17,580 bases of DNA from an uncultured Erysipelotrichaceae bacterium (lineage in GTDB: Bacteria; Bacillota_I; Bacilli_A; Acholeplasmatales; Anaeroplasmataceae). The notes under the pieces were generated by a model that saw only the letters and a program-made list of their open reading frames with translations, did not search any database and was not told the origin of the DNA. The stretch spans positions 1 to 17,580 of the forward strand of contig CACZRY010000016.1 of assembly GCA_902783745.1 (NCBI GenBank). The letters are read 5' to 3'. Position 1 is the first letter of the stretch. Every line of letters begins with the position of its first letter. Positions 6,458 through 14,397 of this stretch are shown here, one piece after another. A program made the translations under genes and the position numbers.

Positions 6458-9189
6458 TGGCTAAGCAGGAATCATTAAAAAAGAAATTAGACATGTTCCT
6501 CAATGAAAAATTTGAACACTTAAGACTTGAAGAAGCTTTAGGTGACAGATTTGGTAGATATTCAAAGTATATTATTCAAGAGCGTGCTATTCCAGATGTA
6601 CGTGATGGTCTAAAGCCAGTACAAAGAAGAATTTTATATGGAATGAATGCATTACATGTAACATCTAATGCACCATATAAGAAGTCAGCAAGAATTGTTG
6701 GTGAAGTTATGGGTAAATATCACCCACATGGTGACTCATCAATATATGAAGCTTTAGTACGTATGTCACAATCATGGAAGATGAGTGTGCCTCTAATTGA
6801 TATGCACGGTAACAATGGTTCACTTGATGGTGATGGTGCCGCTGCAATGCGTTATACTGAAACAAGATTATCAAAGAATGCAGAATATCTTTTACAGGAT
6901 ATTGATAAAAACACTGTACCATTTATTCCAAACTTTGATGATGAAGAGGTTGAACCAACTGTATTACCAGCAAAATTCCCTAACCTTTTAGTAAATGGTT
7001 CTATGGGTATTTCTTCTGGTTATGCAACATATATTCCAACACATAATATTAACGAAGTTGTTAATGCAACTATCGCAAGAATTGATAATCCAGATATGAC
7101 TGTTGATGATCTTTTAAAGATTATGCCAGGCCCTGATTTCCCAACAGGTGGTATTGTACAGGGTAAGGATAAGATTAGAGAAGCGTTCTTAACGGGTTCT
7201 GGAGGAGTTATTGTAAGAAGTAAATATCATATTGAAGATATGTCAAACGATGGTCAAAAAAGAATCGTTATTGATGAAATTCCATATGATACATTAAAGA
7301 GCCATACTGTTGCAAGAATGGAACAGTTAAGAATGGATGGTAAGGTACCTGATGTAATTGAAGTAAGAGATGAATCAGGTCGTGATGGTTTACGTATTTC
7401 TATTGATTTAAAGAAAAACGCAAATATTGATGCTATCTTAAATTATTTCTTTAAGAATACTGATTTACAAATTAACTGTAACTATAATATGGTAGTAATT
7501 GCTAATCGTAGACCAATGCGTTTAGGTATATTACCTATTCTAGATTTTTACATTGACCATCAAAAGGAAGTTATTACAAATCGTACTAACTACTTATTAA
7601 ACAAGAGTGAAAAAAGACTTGTTATAGTTAATGGTCTTTTAAAGATGATTGATATAGTTGATGAAGTAATTCATGTAATTAGACAATCTATTTCTAAGCA
7701 AGACTCTATTGATAACTTAGTAAAGACATTTGGTTTCTTACCTGAACAGGCTGAAGCAATTGTTATGATGCGTCTTTATTCCTTAACTAGACAGGATGTT
7801 GATGCATTACTTGCTGAAAAGAAACAATTAGAAGAAAATATTATTGAATATAATAAGATTTTATCTTCTGAAAAAGAATTATTAAAAGTTATTAAAAATG
7901 AACTTAAGGAAATGAATAAGAATCTTCCTTGTCCAAGAAGAACTGAAATTGAAGATGAGGTTTCAGATCTTAAGATTGAAGAAAAAGCTTTAGTATCAAA
8001 AGAACAAACTATGGTATCTATTTCTAAGGAAGGATATTTAAAGCGTGCAACAATTAAAGCTTATAATGCTTCTAAGGTTAATGGATTAAAGGAAAATGAC
8101 TCTGTTATTTACTTAAAAGAAAATTCTACACTTGATACATTATTAATATTTACTAATATGGGTAATTTCATATATTTACCAGTATATAAAATCCCTGAAG
8201 CTAAATTTAAGGATGTAGGTGCATTTATTTCATCTTTAGTATCTGTATCTGCAGGTGAGAAATTTATTAAAGTATTTACAATAAAGGATTTCTCAGATGC
8301 TTACACAGTATTACTTGCAACAAAGAAAGGTGTAATGAAGCAAACATTATTATCTCAATTTGATGTAAATAGATATACTAAGGCAGTTCGTGCTATGAAG
8401 ATAAGTGATGATGAGGTTGTATCTGTTGATATTATTAAGAACCCATTAGAAATTATTGCAGTAACAAAGGAAGCTGAAGTATTAAGATTCCGTGCATCTG
8501 AAGTATCACTATATGGTACTAATGCCGGTGGTGTTAAGGGTATTAACCTTAAGAATAAGGATACTTTAGTATCTGCATTCTATGCCAATAAGGATGATGA
8601 TTTATTATTATTCACTCAAAAGAATACAATTAAACGTATGAGAGTTGAAGAAATCTTATTATCAAAGAGAAGCCATTCAGGTGTTTCTGCAATAAAGAAG
8701 GTTAAATCTAATCCAACATATGTTGTTGATGCAGTTAGAATGACACCAAACCAATTTAAAGAACGTGTAAACATTCATTTAGTTTATATGAATGGTAACC
8801 TTGATATATCTGCAGGTGATTTAAAATACAATGTATCTGATACAGGTAAGCAAATAGTTATGGAGGATTTAACAATAAAGAATCCTGAAATGCTATTTAT
8901 AGATAACCCTTCAAAGGAAGATGCACCAGTATCTCCAGATTATTTAGTTGAAGTTAAACAGGATTTATTTAGCCAAGATTTTGGTATAGAAAATGAAACT
9001 CCAATTAAATCACAATCTGCAAAACAAACAAATATTTTCGACGAATTAAATAATATCTTAGAAAAAGAAAATAAAAAGGGTAACGATGAGGCTAAGCCTT
9101 TAAGTGATGTATCTAAACCAGAAATCGATGATAAAGATGAAGATGAGGATATGACCCTATTTAAGAAGATTACTTTATTTGACGATTAA
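6457..9189 (+). CDS. parC: DNA topoisomerase IV subunit A (ParC)
   Basis: A 910-residue DNA-cleaving subunit of topoisomerase IV. The winged-helix/tower core has AAMRYTETRLS with catalytic Tyr133. The quinolone-determining region YHPHGDSSIYEA has Ser94 and Glu98 where GrlA has Ser80 and Glu84, the quinolone-sensitive state. A coiled-coil stretch near 430-500 leads to the C-terminal beta-pinwheel. The GyrA box QRRGGKG is absent; its place is taken by the degenerate RYTKAVRAMK near residue 640, which favours ParC over GyrA. The protein is about 100 residues longer than Bacillus or Staphylococcus ParC, because of a polar, acidic tail from about residue 820, with repeated Phe-containing patches (LFSQDFG, NIFDEL, LFKKITLF). 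AGGAGG at 6441-6446 inside parE is the ribosome binding site. A strong terminator closes the operon. Confidence 0.96.
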   Translation: MAKQESLKKKLDMFLNEKFEHLRLEEALGDRFGRYSKYIIQERAIPDVRDGLKPVQRRILYGMNALHVTSNAPYKKSARIVGEVMGKYHPHGDSSIYEALVRMSQSWKMSVPLIDMHGNNGSLDGDGAAAMRYTETRLSKNAEYLLQDIDKNTVPFIPNFDDEEVEPTVLPAKFPNLLVNGSMGISSGYATYIPTHNINEVVNATIARIDNPDMTVDDLLKIMPGPDFPTGGIVQGKDKIREAFLTGSGGVIVRSKYHIEDMSNDGQKRIVIDEIPYDTLKSHTVARMEQLRMDGKVPDVIEVRDESGRDGLRISIDLKKNANIDAILNYFFKNTDLQINCNYNMVVIANRRPMRLGILPILDFYIDHQKEVITNRTNYLLNKSEKRLVIVNGLLKMIDIVDEVIHVIRQSISKQDSIDNLVKTFGFLPEQAEAIVMMRLYSLTRQDVDALLAEKKQLEENIIEYNKILSSEKELLKVIKNELKEMNKNLPCPRRTEIEDEVSDLKIEEKALVSKEQTMVSISKEGYLKRATIKAYNASKVNGLKENDSVIYLKENSTLDTLLIFTNMGNFIYLPVYKIPEAKFKDVGAFISSLVSVSAGEKFIKVFTIKDFSDAYTVLLATKKGVMKQTLLSQFDVNRYTKAVRAMKISDDEVVSVDIIKNPLEIIAVTKEAEVLRFRASEVSLYGTNAGGVKGINLKNKDTLVSAFYANKDDDLLLFTQKNTIKRMRVEEILLSKRSHSGVSAIKKVKSNPTYVVDAVRMTPNQFKERVNIHLVYMNGNLDISAGDLKYNVSDTGKQIVMEDLTIKNPEMLFIDNPSKEDAPVSPDYLVEVKQDLFSQDFGIENETPIKSQSAKQTNIFDELNNILEKENKKGNDEAKPLSDVSKPEIDDKDEDEDMTLFKKITLFDD

Positions 9190-9194
9190 GATTT

Positions 9195-9230
9195 AAGGCT
9201 CTATTATTTTAAAAAATAGAGCCTTTTATT
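9195..9230 (+). terminator. Terminator of the parE-parC operon
   Basis: A perfect 11-bp stem pairs 9195-9205 with 9215-9225 around an A/T-rich 9-nt loop, followed by TTATTATAT. It begins 5 bp after the parC stop. Confidence 0.85.
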
Positions 9231-9290
9231 ATATAATATGTAAATAGATACATATAATCATATAAAATTAAAAATAAAGCAAATTTAGCG

Positions 9291-9309
9291 GTAATTTAAT
9301 CTAAATTAC
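9291..9309. repeat. Inverted repeat in the gap after parC
   Basis: GTAATTT (9291-9297) and AAATTAC (9303-9309) form a 7-bp stem with a 5-nt loop. It has no T-run and lies about 70 bp upstream of the next promoter. It may be a protein-binding site or chance in AT-rich DNA. Confidence 0.3.
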
Positions 9310-9380
9310 TATTATATTTGAAATATACAATTAAAAATATTTAAAATTTTGGACATAATGGCATATCATATCTTATTTAC

Positions 9381-9409
9381 TTGAAATTGTAAACTATTTT
9401 CTTTATAAT
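9381..9409 (+). promoter_or_regulatory. Sigma-A promoter for the S26-fold protein gene
   Basis: TTGAAA (9381-9386) and a perfect TATAAT (9404-9409) are 17 bp apart. A second TATAAT overlaps at 9409-9414. The start codon is 39 bp downstream of the first -10. Confidence 0.8.
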
Positions 9410-9448
9410 ATAATAGTAAAGTTTCAACTATAGAAATTAGGTGATTCG

Positions 9449-10546
9449 ATGAGTAAAATCAGTGATTTAGAAGAACAGGATTTAGGACCGATAAGCTTAG
9501 ATGAAGAAGATTTAGCTGAAGTCATTATTCCTGAACCACTTGAAAATCAGAAAAAGAAAAAGAAAATAAATGATGATGACACGCCAATTGTCTTAGATGA
9601 GGATGATCCAAACAATTTACCTATTGCGTTAGAAAGAATTAAGGCTGGTCTTGTTGGTACATTACTTATTAAAGATAATATTAATAAGCCAATGATTAAA
9701 AGAGATGATTTAATTCATTTTAGACAATCTGCAAGAATTGAACGTGGAGATTTTGTATTATATTCTTCTCATGATGAATATTTTATAAGACGTGTTATTA
9801 AGTTTGAAGAATTAAATATTTATGTTGCTGGAGATAACGAGAATGTTTTCCATATTATTCATAAGGAAGATGTTATAGCAAAGGGTATCGGTAGACAAAG
9901 AGGTATTAAATATTTATCTTTTACTCTTGATAAGAGACGTAATAGATTATATCTATTCAAAAAGGTAAATATGGCTAATTTGAGAATCAAGAAGGTTAAT
10001 AACTACGATGATGATCAAAACCAAATTGCTTTACAGAACGCTATTGAGAAGTTAAATACATTAGAAACAGAAAAGGTATCACAAGAAAATGATGTAATTG
10101 ACTTCGATATGGATGCTGAATTAAAGAGCTTTATTAACCCTGATTATTTAGCACGTGAAGTTGAATTAAATAAAAATAGAGATATTGCAGTTGTAGTTGA
10201 TGCAGTATATAACGAAAAAGAAAGAATCTTTGACGAAAAGGTTAAAGATGATACAGATGTAGAATATGTCGATGAAAATGGTAATCCAGTTGAAGTCGAT
10301 GAATTTGGTAGACCTATTTATTTAGATGAGAATGGAAATAGAATCAATGTTGAGATTGTTGAAGAAGATCAAGAACAAACATCAACTGATGAAGATAATC
10401 AAGAATCTAATGTTGAATTAGATGCTAATGAAGAAAATCAAGAATCTGAATCTGATGATGCAACACAAGAAACTGAAGATTCTCTTGAAACTAGTGAAGA
10501 ATCAACTCTAGATTCTAATGAATCAGAAGAAAATAAATCTGAATAA
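9449..10546 (+). CDS. Signal-peptidase-fold (S24/S26-like) protein lacking the catalytic residues, acidic repeat tail
   Basis: A 365-residue protein. Residues about 68-150 resemble the S24/S26 (signal peptidase I/LexA) beta-fold: GTLLIKDNINKPMIKRDDLI, IERGDFVLY, YFIRRVIKF, IYVAGDN, EDVIAKGIG. These match in order the SM.P, GD.V, Y.KRV, GDN and G.V boxes of signal peptidases. The Ser of SMxP is missing (KPM), and the catalytic Lys position is Arg114. No membrane anchor is present. I therefore infer an inactive, cytoplasmic member with a binding or structural role. The first 60 residues are acidic with a KKKKK patch. Residues 274-300 hold three tandem 9-residue units (VDENGNPVE, VDEFGRPIY, LDENGNRIN), and the last 60 residues are almost all Glu/Asp/Ser/Asn/Gln. 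TTAGGTGAT precedes the ATG. The gene has its own promoter and terminator. The fold call is moderate; the function is unknown. Confidence 0.6.
   Translation: MSKISDLEEQDLGPISLDEEDLAEVIIPEPLENQKKKKKINDDDTPIVLDEDDPNNLPIALERIKAGLVGTLLIKDNINKPMIKRDDLIHFRQSARIERGDFVLYSSHDEYFIRRVIKFEELNIYVAGDNENVFHIIHKEDVIAKGIGRQRGIKYLSFTLDKRRNRLYLFKKVNMANLRIKKVNNYDDDQNQIALQNAIEKLNTLETEKVSQENDVIDFDMDAELKSFINPDYLAREVELNKNRDIAVVVDAVYNEKERIFDEKVKDDTDVEYVDENGNPVEVDEFGRPIYLDENGNRINVEIVEEDQEQTSTDEDNQESNVELDANEENQESESDDATQETEDSLETSEESTLDSNESEENKSE
10268..10348 (+). repeat. Three tandem 27-bp coding repeats (9-residue DENGNP-like units)
   Basis: Three consecutive 27-nt units encode VDENGNPVE, VDEFGRPIY and LDENGNRIN. The DNA has diverged while the D-E-x-G-x pattern is kept, so selection acts at the protein level. 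Confidence 0.75.
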
Positions 10547-10557
10547 GTGTATAAACG

Positions 10558-10587
10558 ATGCTTAAGTTTAGTCTTAAGCATTTTTTT
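10558..10587 (+). terminator. Intrinsic terminator after the S26-fold gene
   Basis: A perfect 9-bp stem ATGCTTAAG/CTTAAGCAT (10558-10566 with 10573-10581) has a 6-nt loop and a seven-T run (10581-10587). Confidence 0.9.
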
Positions 10588-10790
10588 ATTGCATCAAACA
10601 CATAAATATAAATATGATTTCAAAACACAATCTAGTTTTATAAAACGCATTTAATAGTTATAAGATATGTTTTATCTTATTTATGAAATTATATACATTT
10701 TAAATAGTTGAAGTTAGCAGGATTTACCAACATAAATAAGGTGGTTTTAAAGCTAGGATCTGAATTATTTTAGTATTCTATTTTATAAGA

Positions 10791-10808
10791 TTAATATTTA
10801 AATATTAA
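10791..10808. repeat. 18-bp perfect palindrome
   Basis: TTAATATTTAAATATTAA equals its own reverse complement. It shares the outer TTAATA/TATTAA arms with the palindromes at 11233, 16841 and 17508. Confidence 0.6.
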
Positions 10809-10861
10809 AGAGCTAAAAAAGGAAGAATTTTTAGTGCTTAAAAACCATAATTTCGAGTAGC

Positions 10862-10878
10862 TATCTAGTTTTAATTAC
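10862..10878 (+). repeat. Dispersed motif TATCTAGTTTTAATTAC, copy 1
   Basis: This 17-bp word recurs exactly at 15645-15661 and with one mismatch at 15506-15522, both in the gene-free terminus region. Shorter relatives start at 10629 and 16365. Confidence 0.65.
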
Positions 10879-10952
10879 CGCTTTTATATTAAAAATATTT
10901 TTATTATTAGTTTTATAAACTATTTAGTTTTTGAAATAAAAAAACAAGAGCT

Positions 10953-10968
10953 TTTTATTTAAATAAAA
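10953..10968. repeat. 16-bp perfect palindrome
   Basis: TTTTATTTAAATAAAA is self-complementary and flanked by partly pairing bases. It could form a short hairpin, but it lacks a T-run after the stem. Confidence 0.4.
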
Positions 10969-11005
10969 GAACCATTAAAACGCACTATAAAAAGAACGTT
11001 GATTT

Positions 11006-11014
11006 TGGTATAAT
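11006..11014 (+). promoter_or_regulatory. Extended -10 promoter, probable start of the kinase transcript
   Basis: TGGTATAAT is an extended -10 element with perfect TATAAT at 11009-11014. It is the same 9-mer as in the promoter at 13079-13107, but no good -35 is seen at 17 bp (TATAAA). If active, it gives a leader of about 255 nt. Confidence 0.5.
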
Positions 11015-11022
11015 ATAACAAA

Positions 11023-11040
11023 TGATAATTTATATTATCA
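11023..11040 (+). repeat. Hairpin at the start of the kinase leader
   Basis: TGATAAT (11023-11029) and ATTATCA (11034-11040) form a 7-bp stem with a 4-nt loop, right at the predicted 5' end of the leader RNA. This may be a 5'-stabilising hairpin or an operator. Confidence 0.4.
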
Positions 11041-11232
11041 ATTGAATTGTTTATAACATGAACTATATATGATCATGTGTCCTTATGGGGAACAGAAAAA
11101 ATATTTCGAAAGGCAAGTAGTAAATAAAACTAGATGTTATAATTAAAATACATTGATTTATTGTTATAAAAACTGCATAATGGAAAAATCAACACAAGAT
11201 ATCTTTTGAAATAATTTTAAAACATTCATTTA

Positions 11233-11250
11233 TTAATACTTAAGTATTAA
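11233..11250. promoter_or_regulatory. 18-bp perfect palindrome just before the kinase ribosome binding site (candidate operator)
   Basis: TTAATACTTAAGTATTAA is perfectly self-complementary and ends 15 bp before the GGGGTGAT ribosome binding site. Its position suits an operator or leader hairpin. It is one of four TTAATA...TATTAA elements in the window. Confidence 0.45.
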
Positions 11251-11277
11251 ACAAATATTATGATTGGGGTGATAGAG

Positions 11278-12930
11278 TTGAGTTTTACCGTAAAAATTTT
11301 AAATAAAGAGGTTCTTTTAGATAAACCAACAAGAGTGTATGAACTCTTTGATAACAAAGATTACAAGTATTTAGCATGTACAGTTAATGATGTTTTAGCT
11401 GAACTTGATTATTTGTTAACTTGTGATTGTGAAATTAAACTAATTGATATTTCATCAACTGTTGGTTCAAGAATTTATAGAGCTACATTGAGATATTTAA
11501 TTATCATGGCGTTAATGAGAATTAATCCTGAGGCTAAGATAACTTTTAATTTCAGTGTTTCAAAAAGCATGTATGGAGAGGTTACAAATATTGGTCATAC
11601 GTTCAGACAATATGATTTAGATCAAATAAAAAAAGAACTTGATGAAATCATTAAAGCTGATTACCCGATTGTTAGAACAACAATCACAAAAGAAGAAGCG
11701 TACGAATATTATAAGTCAGTTGGTTGGGATGATAAGGTTGAGATTTTAAAATATCGTGATAGCGATACAGTTCATATTTACGAATGTGATGGATTTAAGG
11801 ATTACATGTTTGGATATATGCTTAAATCAACAGGATTTATCAAAGATTATAATCTTAGATTATATTCTCCTGGTTTTATATTCCAATATCCAAGAAGTGA
11901 AAATGGTGGTAAGATTCCTGAATTCAAAGACGAAAGAACATTTAGACAAAATCTTAGAATCGCAGGAAACACTATCAAACTTACAAACACAGACACAATT
12001 GCCAAAATTAATAAGATTGTTGAAAATGGTAAGGCTTTAGATTATATCAACATAAGCGAATCTTTAATCTCAAGACAACTTGTTGAGCTTGGAAATGAGA
12101 TAGAACGTGGTAAGGATGAAATAAGGCTTATTTTAGTTGCTGGTCCATCATCAAGTGGTAAAACCACTTTTACTAATAGACTTAGAATCGAACTTATGTC
12201 TAGAGGCATCAATCCATTTATGATTTCTATGGATGATTTTTATAAAAAACCTGAAGATGCACCATTAGATGAAAATGGTAATAGAGATTTAGAACATATA
12301 AACGCCTTGGATTTAGATCTTTTTGATTCAACAATCTTAAAGCTTGTATCTGGCGATGAAGTTAGATTGCCAAAATTTAATTTTGAAACTTATGAAAGAA
12401 CATTTACTGATAAAATCAAGCTCTCAACTAAGACGCCGATTTTAATTGAAGGTATTCATGGGTTAAATGATAGAATTGCGCCATCATTACCACAAAACTA
12501 TAAATATAAAATATTTATTTGTCCTGTAGTCCAATATAAGATTGATGATCATACACCAATCTCTATTTCTGATGCAAGATTAGTAAGAAGAATTGTTAGA
12601 GATTTTGAGTTTAGAGGGGCTTCTGCAGAGACTACATTAAGAATGTGGCCATCTGTTAGAAGTGGTGAATTCAAATGGATTTACCCATACGAGGATAATG
12701 CTGATTTTGTGTTTAATAGTGACTTAGGATATGAGCTTTCTGTACTTAAAGATTATGCTATGCCATTACTTGAAAAAATACCTAAAACAAGTGACTGTTA
12801 TATAGATGCAAAAAGGCTTATAAAGTTCTTAAAATATTATCTTCCAATAACATCTAAATGGGTTCCATGTAACTCACTTTTAAGAGAATTTATTGGAGAA
12901 TCAATCTTCTACACGGAGGATAAAATATAA
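11278..12930 (+). CDS. TGS domain / uridine kinase-like P-loop fusion (nucleoside kinase)
   Basis: A 550-residue protein. The first 60 residues look like a TGS domain. About 60-230 resembles the second-additional (editing-like) domain of threonyl-tRNA synthetase. From about 283 there is a uridine kinase/phosphoribulokinase domain: P-loop GPSSSGKTT (289-297), MDDFYKKPEDAPLDENGNRD (318-337) for substrate binding, and LIEGIHGL (389-396) as the Walker B region. I know this architecture from 'uridine kinase-related' proteins such as Thermotoga TM0751. The domain calls are seen; the nucleoside specificity and the job of the tRNA-synthetase-like half are unknown. I place the start at TTG 11278, 4 nt after GGGGTGAT (11266-11273), the same spacing range as neighbouring genes. 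The upstream ATG at 11260 has no ribosome binding site. Transcribed alone, with a strong terminator. Confidence 0.82.
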   Translation: MSFTVKILNKEVLLDKPTRVYELFDNKDYKYLACTVNDVLAELDYLLTCDCEIKLIDISSTVGSRIYRATLRYLIIMALMRINPEAKITFNFSVSKSMYGEVTNIGHTFRQYDLDQIKKELDEIIKADYPIVRTTITKEEAYEYYKSVGWDDKVEILKYRDSDTVHIYECDGFKDYMFGYMLKSTGFIKDYNLRLYSPGFIFQYPRSENGGKIPEFKDERTFRQNLRIAGNTIKLTNTDTIAKINKIVENGKALDYINISESLISRQLVELGNEIERGKDEIRLILVAGPSSSGKTTFTNRLRIELMSRGINPFMISMDDFYKKPEDAPLDENGNRDLEHINALDLDLFDSTILKLVSGDEVRLPKFNFETYERTFTDKIKLSTKTPILIEGIHGLNDRIAPSLPQNYKYKIFICPVVQYKIDDHTPISISDARLVRRIVRDFEFRGASAETTLRMWPSVRSGEFKWIYPYEDNADFVFNSDLGYELSVLKDYAMPLLEKIPKTSDCYIDAKRLIKFLKYYLPITSKWVPCNSLLREFIGESIFYTEDKI

Positions 12931-12932
12931 TT

Positions 12933-12960
12933 AAACGGGTCAAAATTGCCCGTTTTTTTT
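12933..12960 (+). terminator. Intrinsic terminator after the kinase
   Basis: A GC-rich 7-bp stem AAACGGG/CCCGTTT (12933-12939 with 12949-12955) has a 9-nt loop and eight T (12953-12960). It starts 3 bp after the stop. Confidence 0.9.
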
Positions 12961-13078
12961 ATTTTTTGCATATAAACGCAATAAGAACACATGACCATAT
13001 ACAAGCGTCTAAAAATAAACTAAATAAACGATATTTAAATAAATTACCTCAAATTGAGTAAAATGAGTAAGTTTAAAA

Positions 13079-13107
13079 TTGAAATACAATGACTTTTTTG
13101 GTATAAT
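13079..13107 (+). promoter_or_regulatory. Consensus-like sigma-A promoter for the Fic-like gene
   Basis: TTGAAA (13079-13084), a 17-bp spacer and TATAAT (13102-13107) with an extended TG (13099-13100) make it among the best promoters in the window. The start codon is 55 bp downstream. Confidence 0.85.
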
Positions 13108-13112
13108 GAAAT

Positions 13113-13130
13113 TACAATTTTTTGATTGTA
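13113..13130. promoter_or_regulatory. Inverted repeat over the +1 region (candidate operator)
   Basis: TACAAT (13113-13118) and ATTGTA (13125-13130) are 6 bp apart and lie just downstream of the -10, at the expected transcription start. The adjacent gene encodes a winged helix, so autoregulation is possible but inferred. Confidence 0.35.
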
Positions 13131-13162
13131 TTTTGATGTATTTTTAGAGGTGATTATTTAGA

Positions 13163-14248
13163 ATGAATTGTTTGGAAAATATCAGTCGTATAACATTCTC
13201 TCCTCAGTTAGTAAAAACACTAACGGATTTATACACATATAAGGGCAAAGATTTCTTCTATGAAAAACAGCTTCAGGACTATATGAAAGGTATAGTTCAG
13301 GAGACCATAGAAAAGGATGCAATTTATGCTGGTAAAATATTCGGACTTAGTGTTAAAGAAAACAGAGAAAGATTGGTTGTAATAAGTGACTCAGAACCAA
13401 AGACAAAAGATGAAAAAGTTTTAGCAAATTTAAAAAGAATTTTTAGGATTGTACAAGATAAGGGTGAAGAACTTAATGTCGATGACAACGAATTCTTAAA
13501 GCTTGCAAACATATTATTTGAGGGCGTTAAAGATGTTAATTTTAAGAGCCGTCAAGTGATTGAAACTGAAGGGCTTTTTAACCCTAAAAAGAATGTCTCT
13601 AATAGAGATTTACTTGCAAACGAGCTTAAACTCTATAAAGACATTATTAATGGCAAAAAAATGGAAGATACTCAGGCGATTACTAATCTCTATGTGGATT
13701 TAATTCACCAAGACATTTTTACAGAACATAATGATTTTCTTGCTTTAATGATAGAATATTGCCTACTTTTTAAGTCCAGATTTAATGTGTTCAAATATAT
13801 AAGCTTTTTCGAATCATACTACAACAATTTGAAAGAGTTCCAAACTTATACAGATGAAGCTGGATTCAAGTGGGAAACAGGTTATGCAGACACTCAAAAC
13901 CTTAACGGAAAATTGATAGAAATAATGATTGATGGTTATAAAGAAACAGAGGCAATTTTAGAGCGTAAAAACTTCGACCATGGAACAGGTAAAAAAGATA
14001 CTGTAATGTCAGCTATTATGCACCTACCTCAAACCTTCTCAAAAGCCGATGTAAAAAAGGCTTGTCCAAGGTTCTCTGAATCAACAATTCAAAGGGCTTT
14101 AATTGAACTTAGAGATGAAGGTAAAATTAAGCCAAATGGAACAGGTAGATCAGCATCATGGACTAAGCTAGTTCATAATGAACAGTTGCAATCTCAATAT
14201 GACCAAATCACAATTGAAGACCTATTAAATGGTCCTAATAACAATTAA
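13163..14248 (+). CDS. Fic-derived protein with C-terminal winged helix, Fic active site not recognisable
   Basis: A 361-residue soluble protein with no trusted family match by eye. Its plan resembles the large Fic (AMP-transferase) proteins. A helical N-terminus holds ETIEKDAIYAGKIFGL where Fic proteins have the (S/T)xxxE(G/N) inhibitory helix. A Fic-like core follows, ITNLYVDLIHQ then LALMIEYCLLFKSRFNVFKY and SFFESYYNNLKEF. The end is a winged helix (about 280-337: FSKADVKKACPRFSESTIQRALIELRD, then GKIKPNGTGRSASW). The catalytic HPFxxGNGR is not there; the equivalent stretch reads HQDIFTEHNDF, keeping only the His. I infer loss of AMPylation and a DNA-binding or regulatory role. It could instead be an unrelated helical protein with a winged helix. 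GAGGTGAT at 13147-13154 supports the ATG. Transcribed alone. Confidence 0.55.
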   Translation: MNCLENISRITFSPQLVKTLTDLYTYKGKDFFYEKQLQDYMKGIVQETIEKDAIYAGKIFGLSVKENRERLVVISDSEPKTKDEKVLANLKRIFRIVQDKGEELNVDDNEFLKLANILFEGVKDVNFKSRQVIETEGLFNPKKNVSNRDLLANELKLYKDIINGKKMEDTQAITNLYVDLIHQDIFTEHNDFLALMIEYCLLFKSRFNVFKYISFFESYYNNLKEFQTYTDEAGFKWETGYADTQNLNGKLIEIMIDGYKETEAILERKNFDHGTGKKDTVMSAIMHLPQTFSKADVKKACPRFSESTIQRALIELRDEGKIKPNGTGRSASWTKLVHNEQLQSQYDQITIEDLLNGPNNN

Positions 14249-14253
14249 AAACC

Positions 14254-14287
14254 AAAAGACTTATGCAAAAGCATGAGTCTTTTTTTG
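14254..14287 (+). terminator. Intrinsic terminator after the Fic-like gene
   Basis: A stem of about 13 bp with one G-T wobble pairs 14254-14266 with 14271-14283 around an AAAA loop, continuing into a T-run to 14287. The last gene on the left of the gene-free region ends here. Confidence 0.88.
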
Positions 14288-14367
14288 TTTGTCTATGTAA
14301 TACATAACGAAATACGCATCGAGATAGGCAATTATAAGCAAAAAAGAAAAATTTCGGCTCAAAAATT

Positions 14368-14397
14368 AAATATACATAAATAATGACACAATTAAAA
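14368..14397 (+). repeat. 30-bp direct repeat, copy 1
   Basis: The 30 bases, with core TATACATAAATAATGACACA, are identical to 14548-14577, exactly 180 bp downstream. Both copies are followed after 29-22 bp by AAAATATAGC, so a diverged unit of about 70 bp may be repeated. Confidence 0.85.

Larger units (their letters stand above)
10588..11277. other. 690-bp gene-free gap with palindromes and dispersed motif copies
   Basis: No coding potential is seen on either strand. The gap holds an 8-bp hairpin (10660-10667 with 10673-10680), two copies of the CTAGTTTTA motif family (10629-10646 and 10862-10878), and three perfect palindromes of 16-18 bp (10791-10808, 10953-10968, 11233-11250). Its last 260 bp look like the promoter and leader of the kinase gene. 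I recognise no riboswitch or known small RNA. Confidence 0.6.

Noticed and set aside
6707..6991. ORFs of 64 and 71 codons within parC
   Set aside because: They are shadows in other frames of the strongly conserved ParC catalytic region.
11065..11120. Riboswitch in the kinase leader
   Set aside because: The only paired element seen is a short imperfect stem; no core of a known class (purine, preQ1, guanidine, SAM, T-box) could be identified.
11756..12040. 94-codon plus-strand ORF within the kinase gene
   Set aside because: It lies entirely inside the TGS-kinase reading frame, with no start signals of its own.
13324..13512. 62-codon minus-strand ORF inside the Fic-like gene
   Set aside because: Antisense shadow of a well-supported gene, with Ser/Leu-rich composition typical of antisense frames.
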